From positions 1,222,501 through 1,286,500 of the forward strand of contig JADANN010000122.1 of assembly GCA_018806985.1 (NCBI GenBank): 64,000 bases of DNA, in the 5' to 3' direction. The notes below the pieces were generated by a model, which worked only from the letters and a program-made list of their open reading frames with translations, did not search any database and had not been told where the DNA came from. The translations under genes were made by a program, and so were the position numbers. This document shows positions 25,008 through 35,989 of this stretch, one piece after another; position 1 is the first letter of the stretch; every line of letters starts with the position of its first letter. The DNA is from Angiostrongylus vasorum. Taxonomy: Eukaryota; Nematoda; Chromadorea; Rhabditida; Metastrongylidae.

Positions 25008-25288
25008 GATGAAAGGATAGAGCGCTCGGCGTTGATCAATCTCTGAGGGATGTGCCATGCAATAGGCTTCATTAAGCATCGTTTGGAGATAATTGAATGC
25101 ATATCTGGCCTTTACAATGACACGCGGTGGCCTACCGATGTCTAGAGCCAGTGCTGCTATCCTCTCAGACAAGTCTGGTAGCAATTCGCCGACCCTGGAG
25201 GGAAGGAAGGTTTCGTGGGCCATGGGCAAAGGGATTGATTCCACGTATGTGTTGCAGAGCGCTTTCGACCACTGCGCCACACGCGCCG
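25008..25288 (-). repeat. S1 SINE copy (minus)
   Basis: Runs from reversed tail (AGAGCGCTCGGCGTTGATC) to GACCACTGCGCCACACGCGCC. Full length, moderate divergence; the 115-codon minus frame over it is repeat sequence. Confidence 0.85.
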
Positions 25289-25966
25289 ATGAGCATACAT
25301 ACGGCCGATTATTGGTTTTGGGTAGCAATACCGGCTGATAATAAAGAATTATGAATTGTTATCTGCATCAAATTTTTACTCTTACACGTGGAACGATTCT
25401 GTTCCGTGAGCCTGCTAGAAAGTCCAAACACCTTCCCTTAAGCGACATCTCGTTTAAGGGTGAACTCAAACAGGGCCTGCACAGACTTTTGATGACGCGC
25501 AATTCGCAACCTCCTCAGATCGCACCCGAGTGATAATACTGATCTACCACACTCTATATCGTACGTAAAGTAACATCCTCTATCTCATAATTTGCTAAGC
25601 CAGCAACTTATGTCGAACGTGTACACTAAACTAGATCTCTGCCGAATAACTGTAGCAGCGAAGCTAGACTGCCTACTATTGTCATGTCTATAACAAGCGC
25701 CTTGAAAGCAACACAAGTGGACCACAGTCTTTTACGACGATATAATTTCCCAATCAAAATCAATTGTTGTCACTAGCTGTGGCTTGGTAAAAGAAAGGCC
25801 GATGACGAGGTGTTGGTTTTTTCTCAACGCGTATTTGTCTATCTCGTGTATCTAAGCGTCGTTCACTATCTTGTTGTATTGAGAATGTTTTACCATTCAG
25901 TTGTAGTTGTCCCTATTCATTCTCAAGTATTTGAATAACCAAGTCATATGAATGCTTAAAAAAATG
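25289..25966. other. Anonymous stretch
   Basis: Nothing recognised apart from unsupported short frames. Confidence 0.35.
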
Positions 25967-26190
25967 GCGCGTGTGGCGCAGTGGTCGGAGGCGCTCTGTA
26001 ACACACACGTGGAATCGTTCCTCCCGCTCATGGCCCACCGAACCATCCATCTCTCCGGGGTCGGCAGACTGGTATCAGACTTGTATGGGAGGATAGCAGC
26101 ACTGGCTCGAAACATCGGTAGACCACCACGAGTTATTATAAAGGCCAGATATGCATTCAGTCACCTCCAAACGATGCTTAGTGAAGCCTT
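25967..26190 (+). repeat. S1 SINE copy, 3' truncated
   Basis: Start GCGCGTGTGGCGCAGTGGTCGG, ends at GATGCTTAGTGAAGCC, lacking the last 70 bp and tail. One of the better-preserved box regions (box A GTGGCGCAGTGG). Confidence 0.85.
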
Positions 26191-26384
26191 CTTTAGGGTC
26201 CTCTTGCTTTTCGGCTTCTTTTCTCTTACAGATAAAAAATATGATGTTAGTCCTCTGATTGGCGGTCAGAGAAATGTACAATCCTGTTGATCAATATGAT
26301 CTGGAGAAAATGTCAAGTCGTAAATAAATACACGTACAAAAAAAAACACTGACCTTAGACCTTATTAGGCCACAACAATTCACT

Positions 26385-26490
26385 GCGCAGGACAAATATG
26401 CATTCAATCAACTTTACGATGTTTAATGGAGTCGGATATATGGCGCCTCACTAATGGGTTGATCAACACCGAGCGCATTATTACTACAGT
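26385..26490 (+). repeat. S1 SINE 3' fragment
   Basis: Only the 3' part: ACAAATATGCATTCAATCA, GTCGGATATATGGCGC and GATCAACACCGAGCGC. No box region. Confidence 0.6.
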
Positions 26491-26853
26491 CTGTAATGAT
26501 CGATTAACTCGAACGAGAACGATTAACCTCCACTAGTCCACGTCGTACAGCAGAGTGCCGATGTTAAACTTTTTGCAGGGCGCGAAAAGCGTTGGATTTT
26601 ACTTTGTAGGATCTTTATTTCTAGCTCTTTAGAGGGGATTGTAGCAACGGTTGGCTCAGCAAAAGTTTACTTCTAGTTGGATTCCAAGTTGGAAATGTTG
26701 GAATTGTTTTTAGCTCAGGTACTAGCTATGGGATGAGCTCGTGTGTATAACATAGTTCGATATTGTAGAACATCAACCAGTCACGGTGGCATAACAATCT
26801 ATCAGCAGAACCAAAAGTGATTAAACAAAGTAAATAATATGCAATCCTCTTTT

Positions 26854-27265
26854 TGATAAGCTTACACGAGGTAAATAGATTTATTTCGGATAATGTTTCG
26901 ACGTCTTCGTCTTCAACAGAGCCGATGGTCGAAGAAAATAGTCCACGGTTTTTTTTGCGCTCGGTTCACCGGACAATCACTACTATCAGCTACTGCATGA
27001 AAGGCATCACCGAGTGAGTATGTCTCATTCGAGAGATGGTCCGTTGATGAAGACATAACTCGATACGAAGGCGAAGGCGCCACATTGAGACGAAGAAGAA
27101 CCGTGGACTATCGACTCGGATCGTCGGTTCTGATGAAGACGAAGGCGTCGCAACGTTGGCCGAAATAAATCTATTTATCAACCTCGTGTAAGCTTATCGA
27201 AAAATGAATGCATATTGATTAGACATACAGAAGTTAAAGGAAAGTCGGTTTTGAAATAAAGTAAA
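26854..27265. repeat. S4 foldback element, full copy with 3' tail
   Basis: Left arm GATAAGCTTACACGAGGT...TTTCGACGTCTTCGTCTTC and right arm GAAGACGAAGGCGTCGCAACG...ACCTCGTGTAAGCTTATC are reverse complements over about 70 bp. A second nested pair is AGTCCACGGTTTTTTTT / AAGAACCGTGGACTATC. A non-palindromic tail (27200-27265: GATTAGACATACAGAAGTTA...AAGTCGGTTTTGAAAT) is shared with the copy at 62415-62890, so the mobile unit extends past the arm. Confidence 0.8.
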
Positions 27266-27679
27266 TAATTCCATTCCAGTTGTTATACACCATTTATTGT
27301 AGCATTACTATGGGCACATTTATTGCGTCCAGGTGAATTGACATGAGTGCATACTCTTCATAATGTACACATCCTATTTCATGCATGTCATTTGCAGTAT
27401 CAATAAGATTTGTTGTACTTATACATTGAAGCTCGATGTGCACTTAAAGGGTGCGCTTCTTCACTTGTTTACTTTCTTCATCACCATCTTCATCGCCATT
27501 ACGACAAGCTTCTATTGCTATGCAACCTATAAAACCAATCACTTCTTGAGTGGTAATCTACCCTGTAACATAAATATCGTACTGTCGTGCGTGTGTTCTA
27601 GTCTGTTCTTCGGTAACTGATCGAGGAGAAACTCTGGAAAATGTTCTCTGAAATCCCTACCTACTCATTTGGATTATAA

Positions 27680-27914
27680 ATGGATACGTGGACACTTGAA
27701 TGTCCCATCTTCATGCCGGTTTAGCCAATATGATCCCCTGGAATCCCGAGGACAGCCTAGCCGAAACTTTCCTCAGGTCGTCACCACCATAGGCTCTCGC
27801 TGCACTAGTGGATTAGAGGGATATTTGCCACCATGCGACGGGTTCAATACCAGGACGGTGGCGATTCTCGGCATTGATCTACTCTTAGCTGGATTTCCGG
27901 GTGGAGACCTTGGA
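27680..27914 (+). repeat. S2 element, decayed partial copy
   Basis: CCCGAGGACAGCCTAGCC, TCACCACCATAGGC and GGATTAGAGGGATATTTGCC match S2 in order; the 5' start and last third are missing. Confidence 0.65.
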
Positions 27915-28544
27915 TTGTATATTACGAAATTATTATTTGCTATTTCTTTCCCAACTTCCATGATCATACTAGCGACTGCGATGAAATAGTTGGATTCCTG
28001 GATTGTCTCACATCTACTACGGCATTAAATGCCGAGAACACCAAACCTGACGGGAAGGTTAAGTAAGTGTCTAAGTAACAATGTATCTATGTAATCTCTA
28101 TGTCTGTGGTAACAAGTTTATCACACACAAGAGATGGGAATGATCCACAGATATGGAAAGCGCGTTGAAAAACATGGTAGATGAGTAGATAAGGCACACA
28201 AATTATTTAAGAATACACAGAAAGCCTTATTATTGGAAAAAAGCTCCATTTTTTAAAAATTGTGCCATTTTTGGCTAGCATTTCAGGCACCATGGGTCAT
28301 TTACATGTCATTCCACGCACTAAAACAAATCAGACAACTCACTCTGCCAATGTGCAGCACGTCACTGCACAACCATAGTCTCGACTTTTCCTGCCATGTA
28401 TATAGTCAAAAAGTGATAAGAATTAAATTTAGCACTTTCATGACAACACGACTCGCATGCTATTGTGGTTTTTTTCTGCTGCGCAAACTTTTCCTTTCGA
28501 TTCTATTTGAAATTGATAGCTTCGCGACCATAGATGCTGGTCAG

Positions 28545-28870
28545 GCGTTGACCAAGAAAAACTGTTTTTACAACTACAGTGATGCTGACGTATTTTCAAA
28601 ACTCCGGACGACGTATGTTATCCTTTATAACCACTATGAGCAGTTGATGATAGCGCCTGTAAAAAACACGGCAGAGAGAAGGGGCGAAACGAAGGACACG
28701 CGTGGTATGGTGATGAACACGTTAGCCCAGAAAGGGTAAGAACTAGGTTCTATCCCCGCCGCAGACATCTGCAGTACGGTGTTTTGCAAATATCTCGGCA
28801 TCATTGTAGTTGTATTTCGTATTATACCGGGCCATGAAAAAAGAATAGGCAGTAAATAAAAAGTGATGAC
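28545..28870. repeat. S3 inverted-repeat element
   Basis: A short left piece (GATGCTGACGTATTTTCAAAACTCC) is followed by the full reversed half: GTTCTATCCCCGCCGCAGAC, TTTGCAAATATCTCGGCATC and the arm end GGCCATGAAAAAAGAATAGGCAGTAAATAAAAAG. Confidence 0.7.
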
Positions 28871-29239
28871 ACCGTTTTTTACACATTGCAATCAGCAAAA
28901 AGCATTTTGAAACACAATTATTCTTCCCCTAGGGTTCCATAGCGATTTTTGCCTTTGCTGCACGGAGAGATTAACACAGAGACTTCTGGTGGTGAGCAAC
29001 TTACTAAAATACCGGCAAAGCAGTTTTATATTGAAGTTTTCTCCGTCAAGATCTCACAGAGTGTGTTTCATCAATTGGATTCCACTTAGTGTACCTTTAG
29101 AAATATTACAGATACACAACACTTATTCTCGCAATATTCCACCAATGTTGTAAACACTGTAAGCAAGATAATTTTTTTCCGCAGTATTCAACTTACAATT
29201 CATCCTAGTTTTTGTGGGTATTACTAAAATGCTGAAGGG

Positions 29240-29510
29240 CCCGTGTGGCGCAGTGGTCGGAGGCGCCCTGCAACACACGTGGAATCGATCCTCGCGCCCA
29301 TGGCCCACCGAACCTTCCATCCCTCCGAGGTCGGCAAACTGGTACCAGAGTTGTCTGGGAGGATAGCAGCACTTGCTCGCTACGTCGACAGGCCACCGCG
29401 AGTCATTGTAAAGGCAGATTTGCAGTCACCTCCAACGATGCTTAATGAAGTCGAATGCATGGCGCGTCCCTCAGAGATAGATGCACGCTGAGAGCTTTAT
29501 CCTTTTTAGC
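29240..29510 (+). repeat. S1 SINE copy, full length
   Basis: One of the best copies. CCGTGTGGCGCAGTGGTCGG (box A), GGAATCGATCC (box B), body intact, and CTGAGAGCTTTATCC at the end. Confidence 0.9.
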
Positions 29511-30916
29511 CTTTACTAAAATGTTGCATCAAGTGTTAAACTACTTGGTACGTTTAGCTATAGATATGGAGACGTAGCACCTTGCTATTTTCTAATGACA
29601 ACCAACAACGCCTCCGTTCCTTCGACTTTTGACCAACGCCTTCGGGGCGGTCGCTATTTGAAGGAAGGGCTATATGAAAAGAACAGCCATATGCACCTGA
29701 ACTATGAGTAGAAAGGAATATGTCATATAGTGAAAGAGCAAAAGTGAGTTAGTAACTGGGTTTTTGAAACCTAAGGAGGTCGCGACATTGTTGGTCGCAC
29801 ATACCTATTCGGGCTTTTTTTATAACTGTAGCTCTCAAAAGCTCTTCCTCAGTTGGTAATAACAGTGGCGTCCGCTTAAATCATAATAATGTCTCTTGTT
29901 TCCTCCCATTTAAATGCCGTTTGCAGTTTGTTGAGATTTCCGTTCTCTCTCCTCATTTTCTGCTGGATTACCTGCTTTTGAATTCCTTTCTGCTCTTCCC
30001 GCACATGCCGAAAAAAAGGTCCTCCTCTCGAACAATCTCGCAACCAAGAAAGGTGCTTCTATGTCGCATCGCTATACATCCTCATTTCTTGCTCCAGTAA
30101 ACCATCAATGACCATCATTCGTCACTAAGCGATTCTATGTGTTGTTTAGACAGCTCCTTTAGAATATTGCTCAAAAAGTGACCCCACAAGAGTTACAGGG
30201 AGTTAGTTTTCTGCTGTGAATATTCTAGAACATCCTTCACCTGGTCATGAGGGCTACAAAATTGTGGACTTTACTGGTTATTCTTTCTCATCTATTCGTT
30301 ATAACAAATCATGGCTGTAGATACGGAGCACATATAAGGATTCTCAAACATACACATAATGTGAAGTTACCTGCTAGCAGTCGATATCACCATAGCTGCG
30401 TGATGGACGAGTAATCTTTTTTTCTGTTGACGCAACACAAGAGAGAAAATGCTTACAAATCTATTTATTTTTTGTTTATCTACACGACTGAACATGACAC
30501 CTTTCCAGATCCCAGCATTCTTTCGTTCGAAGTGTCGCTATTTTGTCTTTCTCATGAATATATTTGAATTGATTCTCCCTGGGACACTGATGTAGCTTCA
30601 CTAGGGCGTACTTAGGTCTTCACAATTGAGGAAGTTTCAAACATTCATGTAACTGAGGGTGCTTTTCACAGACAAATTTGGTGTAAGTATGCTGGCCCGA
30701 AGGGATGAAAGGCTTGGTTGGCTCTGGGCTGGCTCGAAACAACGGTAATTGGGGAATTATTGCACAGCGTCTCCAACTAGCACACTTTTAATGTTATAAA
30801 AGCGTCCAGGAATACCTCCTAGATTATGAATATGGCGTGGAAATAGAAAAAGATAGAAATTACTTTAAAGAAAACGTAGGATACACTGAATTATAAAGCG
30901 GGATTGGTACAAAAAG
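29511..30916. other. Anonymous stretch
   Basis: No coding signal or repeat family recognised across 1.4 kb. Confidence 0.35.
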
Positions 30917-31177
30917 GGGTGTAGCGCAGTAGTTGGAGGCGGCCTGCAAGACACATGCGATCGACCATCCTGCCCGGTTCGGCAAATTAGTACCAGGCTT
31001 GTCTGGGAGGATAGGGAGCACTTACCCGAGACATCGGTGAGCCACCATGAGCCATTGTGCAGGCCAGATATGTATTCAATCACCTCTAACGATGCTTAGT
31101 GGAGTTGAATGCATTGTGCATCACTATGAGATTGACCAACGCCGAGAGCTTTATTCTTTGTCGTTTATCCTTTATTG
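30917..31177 (+). repeat. S1 SINE copy at left end of duplication copy B
   Basis: Starts GGTGTAGCGCAGTAGTTGG and ends CCGAGAGCTTTATTCTTTG. It lacks part of the CCATGGCCCACC block but keeps CACCTCTAACGATGC, which copy A has lost. Confidence 0.8.
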
Positions 31178-32027
31178 ACGTTAGAAGTCTTTGCTCGAGG
31201 TCAGAACCTGTTCTTTTTTAATCGAACAGGTCAAATGCTCCCAGAAGTCTACTAGTGATCACTGCAGTGCCTTTGTTCTTTTCCAACACCTGTAGACTTT
31301 ACCAAAAAAGAAATCTGACGGTTCCTAAGAATAGTTAAGAATGTCGATCTTTAACAGACCTCAGAAATTTGTGTTCATATCCTTCACAGCCAACTTTCTG
31401 GTGATCACTGCTGAACAGACTGAAGTACGAGGTGTTATATGTGACAGGAACATTATTACCAAAATCCTTCGAGCTTCTACTGACTCCACATAACACCGCA
31501 GATTTTTGCGTTATTGTGTTAAATTATGGCCAACGACAATTCAAATCAAACGAAATAACTGACCAAAGCTGTGCTGTTCTCATTCGAGGATCACAAAGCC
31601 AATAGGGGTTCAAACAAATGCATGTATAAGATTCTTAGATCTAAAGAATACCTTGGTGTGCTTGTCTGCTTTCGGTTATCATAGGACTAGTTGAATTCAC
31701 TTCTATCGATATGCCATCGCTATAGTTTTCCTTTGTTGCAAGTAGGGAGAATCACATGTTTCGTTCAGCGACGTGCTCGCCAGCACCTGAAACCGAACAC
31801 AGCAAGTGATGTAAAAGGGTGAAAAAGGACCGGAAATTTTCACTGAATAATCTTTAATAGTAGACCTATTCTCCTCACCTTCGAAAGCTTTTGTGAACGT
31901 TTTTTTCAAAGTGGATGGGCTTGATAGTGGCTTTTTTTGTATGGGTGAAAATTGAGCGCAAGTAGTATTGACTTTCAAATTTTAGACAGACACATTCACA
32001 TTGGCGAGCAAATGATTTAATAAATAA

Positions 32028-32304
32028 AGGTTAAAGGATAAAGCTCTCAGCATTGATTAATCATTGAGGGATGCTCCATTCATTCGAATTTATTAAGCAT
32101 TGTTGGAGGTGATTGAATGTACACCTGGCCTTTACAATGACTCGCGGTGGCCTACCGATGTACCGAGCCAGTGCTACTTTCTTTCTAGACAGGACTGCTA
32201 CCAATTTGCCGATCTCGGAGGGATGGAAGACATGGTGTGCCACGGACGCTGGGGCGATTCCATGTGTGTATTGCTCGTGCCTCTGACCACTATGCCACGC
32301 ACGC
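32028..32304 (-). repeat. S1 SINE copy (minus) inside duplication copy B
   Basis: Near-identical to 21228-21512. A 3 bp difference near CGTGTGTATTGC and few substitutions show recent common origin. Confidence 0.85.
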
Positions 32305-33004
32305 CACTACTTTAGTTTAGCACATGATTTGGTGGAGGAAATATGTCATGCGTTAGGAGTTTTCACATACTGTGCTGATTACCGATGTTTGATTGACGAG
32401 AATTCCATTGGCTTCTATTGAATTGCCCCAGAATATTTCTCTTCTTGTACCGTTAGGAACATTGTGAGATCCGCATATCTGTCGGCGATATTTCATCGGA
32501 GAAGTATACGTTCACGAAAATTATGTGCTTTTTGTGTAGACAAGAAAGCTGCTTTCATTCTTTGAGAACTCCACGCTGTCGTATTTTTTTCATCAGTTTT
32601 TCTTTTTTCCTTTCGTGTATTTTTTATTGCTAACTATTTTCGCCACCTTTCTGTGGGAAACCTAGTGGTAAGGCGACAGATCTCTTTCTCGGTCCAGGAA
32701 AGCGGTCTACATTAAGTGGTGAGGATCTCGCGACGCTGGAATGCAGGGTTCTGGGTGTTCCAAAGAAGGTACCTTACCATTCTAAGAACATGCCAGTTAA
32801 ATGAATAATATACTGCTACTCGTACTATTTATCGTAAAACCGGGACGTTAAAGTGTTCAAATATGTTGGCCTTCCTGCTCGCACTCTCATCACTCATCTG
32901 GATTTTGTTGTGGCTTTCGTCTTCTTGAACGTGGTGATCGGTTTAGGAGAAAAAATGAGACTGTTCTACTATTAGAAGTGCAGTAATTTAGTACAAGAAT
33001 ACGG

Positions 33005-33152
33005 CATATTTGACGGTTTTGGCGCACATTTGACGTTTTTCGCCAGTTCTTCTCAGAAAACGGTTATATGCCGGTTTTAGCGCACATTTGATGTCTTCGG
33101 TGAATTCCGCTCAGAAAGCGGTTATTTGATGGTTTTAGCGCACATTTGACGG
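33005..33152 (+). repeat. Short tandem repeat, unit about 60 bp
   Basis: About 2.5 diverged units. Each holds GGTTTTAGCGCACATTTGA followed by a CGCTCAGAAAGCGGTTAT-like end. Starts within 25 bp of the right end of duplication copy B. Confidence 0.75.
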
Positions 33153-33650
33153 CGTGGGATCGTAGGTGTCGTCACACTTTGGTGTAGATGAGTTATTTGT
33201 GGCTCATGTTGAGTTCTTTCAACAGTGTATTTAAGGTGTTTTTAAAATGATATCTTTGCTTCGCCTTCCTCATAGGAATTTAATAATTTCGTTCCAAAAT
33301 TATGCAGTGTTTTAAGAAATTGGATGATTCCAGGGGCAAAAGTGGACGTGGCGTCATCGAATGCCGTCCTTCCGCTTCTGGAACCACATAGCCGCATTCA
33401 TCGTCGGTGGCCTCGTCGTAATCTTGTATATTATTTGTCTCTCACCATCTCGCACGTATCATAGATGGACTCCGGTATTTATGACGGAATACGCTCAGGT
33501 TTAGTTAATACATGTGATTTTCAGTAGTTGTTTCCCGAAAGTTTCCTATTGTGACCAGTTTTCTGTCCCTTTTGTTTCATTAGTAGTACGAAACAAGACT
33601 TCGATAGACGTCTTGTGTTAAAGTTTCGGAAGAGATAATAGATCTCGATA

Positions 33651-33850
33651 TTCTCGTTGAGCAAATACAAGATGTTACTTTATTCTTTATTACCTTAAAG
33701 CTGACATTTCGGCAGTATCGCCTTCATCACCTTTCCGGGCTCTGAAGAAAGCAATACTACTGAAGCGAAAGCTTTAACGGAATAACGAATAAAGTAACAC
33801 CTCGTGTTTGCTCAACAAGAACATCGAAAACCATTTGATCGATGCCAAGG
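33651..33850. repeat. S5 foldback element with 3' tail
   Basis: Left arm TTCTCGTTGAGCAAATACAA...GTTACTTTATTC pairs with right arm AATAAAGTAACACCTCGTGT...TTGCTCAACAAGAA. The centre reads GCCTTCATCACC...GGGCTCTGAAGAAAGC, like the centres of S4 and S6. Right of the arm, CATTTGATCGATGCC...TTAACAGAAAGTCGGT recalls the S4 tail. Confidence 0.7.
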
Positions 33851-33984
33851 TTAACAGAAAGTCGGTCGTTGGAACAGATAATAGAAGCGAGACAAGGTTT
33901 CCTATCTTGGCAGCCCTTGCTGCAACTACGCTCGTTTGCATTTTATCGAAAATTCTAATGAACAGACCACATTCCAATGTTAAC

Positions 33985-34250
33985 TTTTTATTTGTTGCCT
34001 ATTACAGTCTTTCACGGCAAGGTATGTCACAAAAACCACATTGATGCTGAGATATTTGCAAAACTCCTGACCGCAGGTGTCCGCGGTGGGGAACGAACGC
34101 GCTATTACCCTTTCCGAGGGCCAACGCATTCACCACCACATCATGCGGGTACTTCGTTTTGCTTGTCTCTCAGCTAGTTCCTTCGATCAGTGCCATCACA
34201 ATCACCCGTCAGTGAAATTGATCTAGGGGCCCAAATCGGCCATGAAATCC
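33985..34250 (+). repeat. S3 element, 5' half
   Basis: CACATTGATGCTGAGATATTTGCAAAACTCC, core GGGGAACGAACGCGC, then CATTCACCACCACATCATGC and GCTTGTCTCTCAGCTAGTTCC. No right arm. Confidence 0.65.
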
Positions 34251-34549
34251 ACATTGCTTTCATTTTTTCTCTGATAGGATTTTGTGTTATCGTTGTATGT
34301 TTCAATTTTCGTTGAAGTTACATTTTTCCTGATGAACACTGAGTTTAACAGTGTTGAAATTGATTCACCCCGTGTATACTGTGTTTAAATTGTTCGGCTT
34401 GCGAAGTTTCTGTGGAACTTTTACTCAACTAACTTTTTTTTATTATTGAAAATTTATACTACGAACTTAAATTATTAACATTCGTGTTATATTATTATTA
34501 CATCATTGTAGTATTATTATAAGTTATCAATCGAAATACTGTCCAGAGT

Positions 34550-34624
34550 GAACCTGGGATTCTTGCACAACTCCAGACCGCAGGTGTCTGTGGTGGGGAT
34601 CGAACCCGTTATTACGTTATACCT
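34550..34624 (+). repeat. S3 core fragment abutting S2
   Basis: TTGCACAACTCCAGACCGCAGG then GGTGGGGATCGAACCCG, the best-preserved reverse box-B (GGGGATCGAACCC). An S2 copy starts immediately after, so one has been cut by the other. Confidence 0.65.
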
Positions 34625-35012
34625 CAACGGTTTAACACTCATCGTGGCAGGGAGGTGTTTTGGTTGTCGGACTGCAATGTCCAGCGGGAAGATTCGTCCT
34701 CGCGGCAGGGTCTCCCAAGCTGAGAAGAAGTTTGGCGTTTCGATGAGGAAGCCTAGCTAAGAGTAAACCAATACCAGAATCCACAACCGTCGTGGTATCA
34801 AAGGCGCATGGTGGCAAATCTCCTTCTGATCCACAAGGGCGGCGACTGCCTGTGGTGTTGACGACCTGGGGCAGACTTTGGCCAGGCTGACCTCGGGATT
34901 CCAGGGAAGCACAAAGGCTTAGCCAGCAAATCTCCGGAAAATGTTATGGTAATTATGCTGAGGCCCGCACAACCAGTGAAGACGGGCCGTTCAAATGTCA
35001 AGTAAGTAAGTA
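34625..35012 (-). repeat. S2 element (minus), near full length
   Basis: From CAACGGTTTAACACTCATCG to AAGTAAGTAAGTAAG. It carries the complement of the TTAC-repeat start. Confidence 0.85.
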
Positions 35013-35019
35013 AGTATTG

Positions 35020-35280
35020 CCCTGTACGGGGACTAAAGTGTTCACACCACACCATATGAGTCCTTCGTTTCGCTTTTTTTCTCAGCTAGTTTTTCTATCT
35101 ACCAGTGCCATCAGCACTCACCCGTCAGCGGGATATGGGTGCAGAAATAGGCATTGAATCCAGTTAAGCTGAGGCTGCAGTCGAAATCACAATGATAGCT
35201 TAACCCTCAGAAAGGGTGATAGCGTGTTCGATCCTCACCGCAAATACCTGCTGCCTTGTGAGTGCTAAGCGGCGGAGAGA
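35020..35280. repeat. Rearranged S3 halves
   Basis: CACACCACACCATATGAGTCC...TTTTTCTCAGCTAG (plus sense) is followed by AAAGGGTGATAGCGTGTTCG and CCTCACCGCAAATACC (minus sense), so two S3 arms meet here without their ends. Confidence 0.55.
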
Positions 35281-35300
35281 CCGCAAACTTGAATCAGGCC

Positions 35301-35443
35301 AACTGCCGTAGAATTTGCGGAGCATCCCATTACCATTCGGGGATAATTAGGCAGATTCTTCCAATGAAACAGGCCTTTCCGGAGTTTTCAAAACATTAGT
35401 GTAAAAAACTGCCGTAGAATTTGCGGAGCATCCCATTACCAAA
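35301..35443 (+). repeat. Perfect 35 bp direct repeat
   Basis: AACTGCCGTAGAATTTGCGG and its continuation AGCATCCCATTACCA occur at 35301-35335 and again near 35409-35443, about 70 bp apart. Confidence 0.8.
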
Positions 35444-35989
35444 CTTTTTATTTAATGGCGCGGACTTTCTTTTCTTAACACTTTACTGTTAGAAGGTCAT
35501 TGCGGACGATCGATATCCACGTAACGACTCAAACTACAACCCTGGCTAGTAAGTAAGATTCGGAATGTTTATGAAGTATGAGCTAATTTTAGTTGAACAG
35601 AAACTATGGTTTAGCCACCAGACACACTACGAGCCGCGAAAAGATATGGGCCGATGTCGTCCGCTCTTTGGAAAAGTTACTGTTTTTTGTCGCCTACGTG
35701 AAGAGTTCCATGGAAACGTTAGTTCTTTTTTTGTTCTTCTCTTCAAATTTTGAGAAACACCACAGGGAAAGATTTTTTTGAAAGGTGATACCATTGTTCT
35801 TCCTACTGCCCTTCGTCATTCCATCCCTTGCTTGATAATGTGAAGGACCGAGCAGGACTTCAGATATGAATGTACGCATAATTATGAAGGGAACGTTTCA
35901 ATATTTCTTCCGATTGCACAAATGTACAAAAGCACAGTTGCAGAAGGTATGTAGTAGTGTAAGTAGCTCATAAGAGATAGGTTATTCAG

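Larger units (their letters stand above)
30917..32983 (+). repeat. Segmental duplication, copy B
   Basis: Partner of 20141-22316 in direct orientation, 10.8 kb away. It differs by scattered substitutions, small indels and a loss of about 150 bp near 32640. Its 5' S1 keeps the block deleted in copy A's S1. Similarity ends at about ATTAGAAGTGCAG. Confidence 0.9.

Noticed and set aside
24981..25328. 115-codon minus-strand frame
   Set aside because: Falls on an S1 SINE; the same translated phrases ([19 protein letters not shown]) recur at every S1 copy, so it is repeat sequence and not a gene family.
27363..27620. 85-codon plus frame with hydrophobic segments
   Set aside because: AT-rich, no exon borders or homologs seen; hydrophobicity is expected from T-rich sequence.
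29240..29330. tRNA gene at the head of S1 copies
   Set aside because: Box A and box B are present but no cloverleaf forms and the sequence continues into the common 280 bp repeat.
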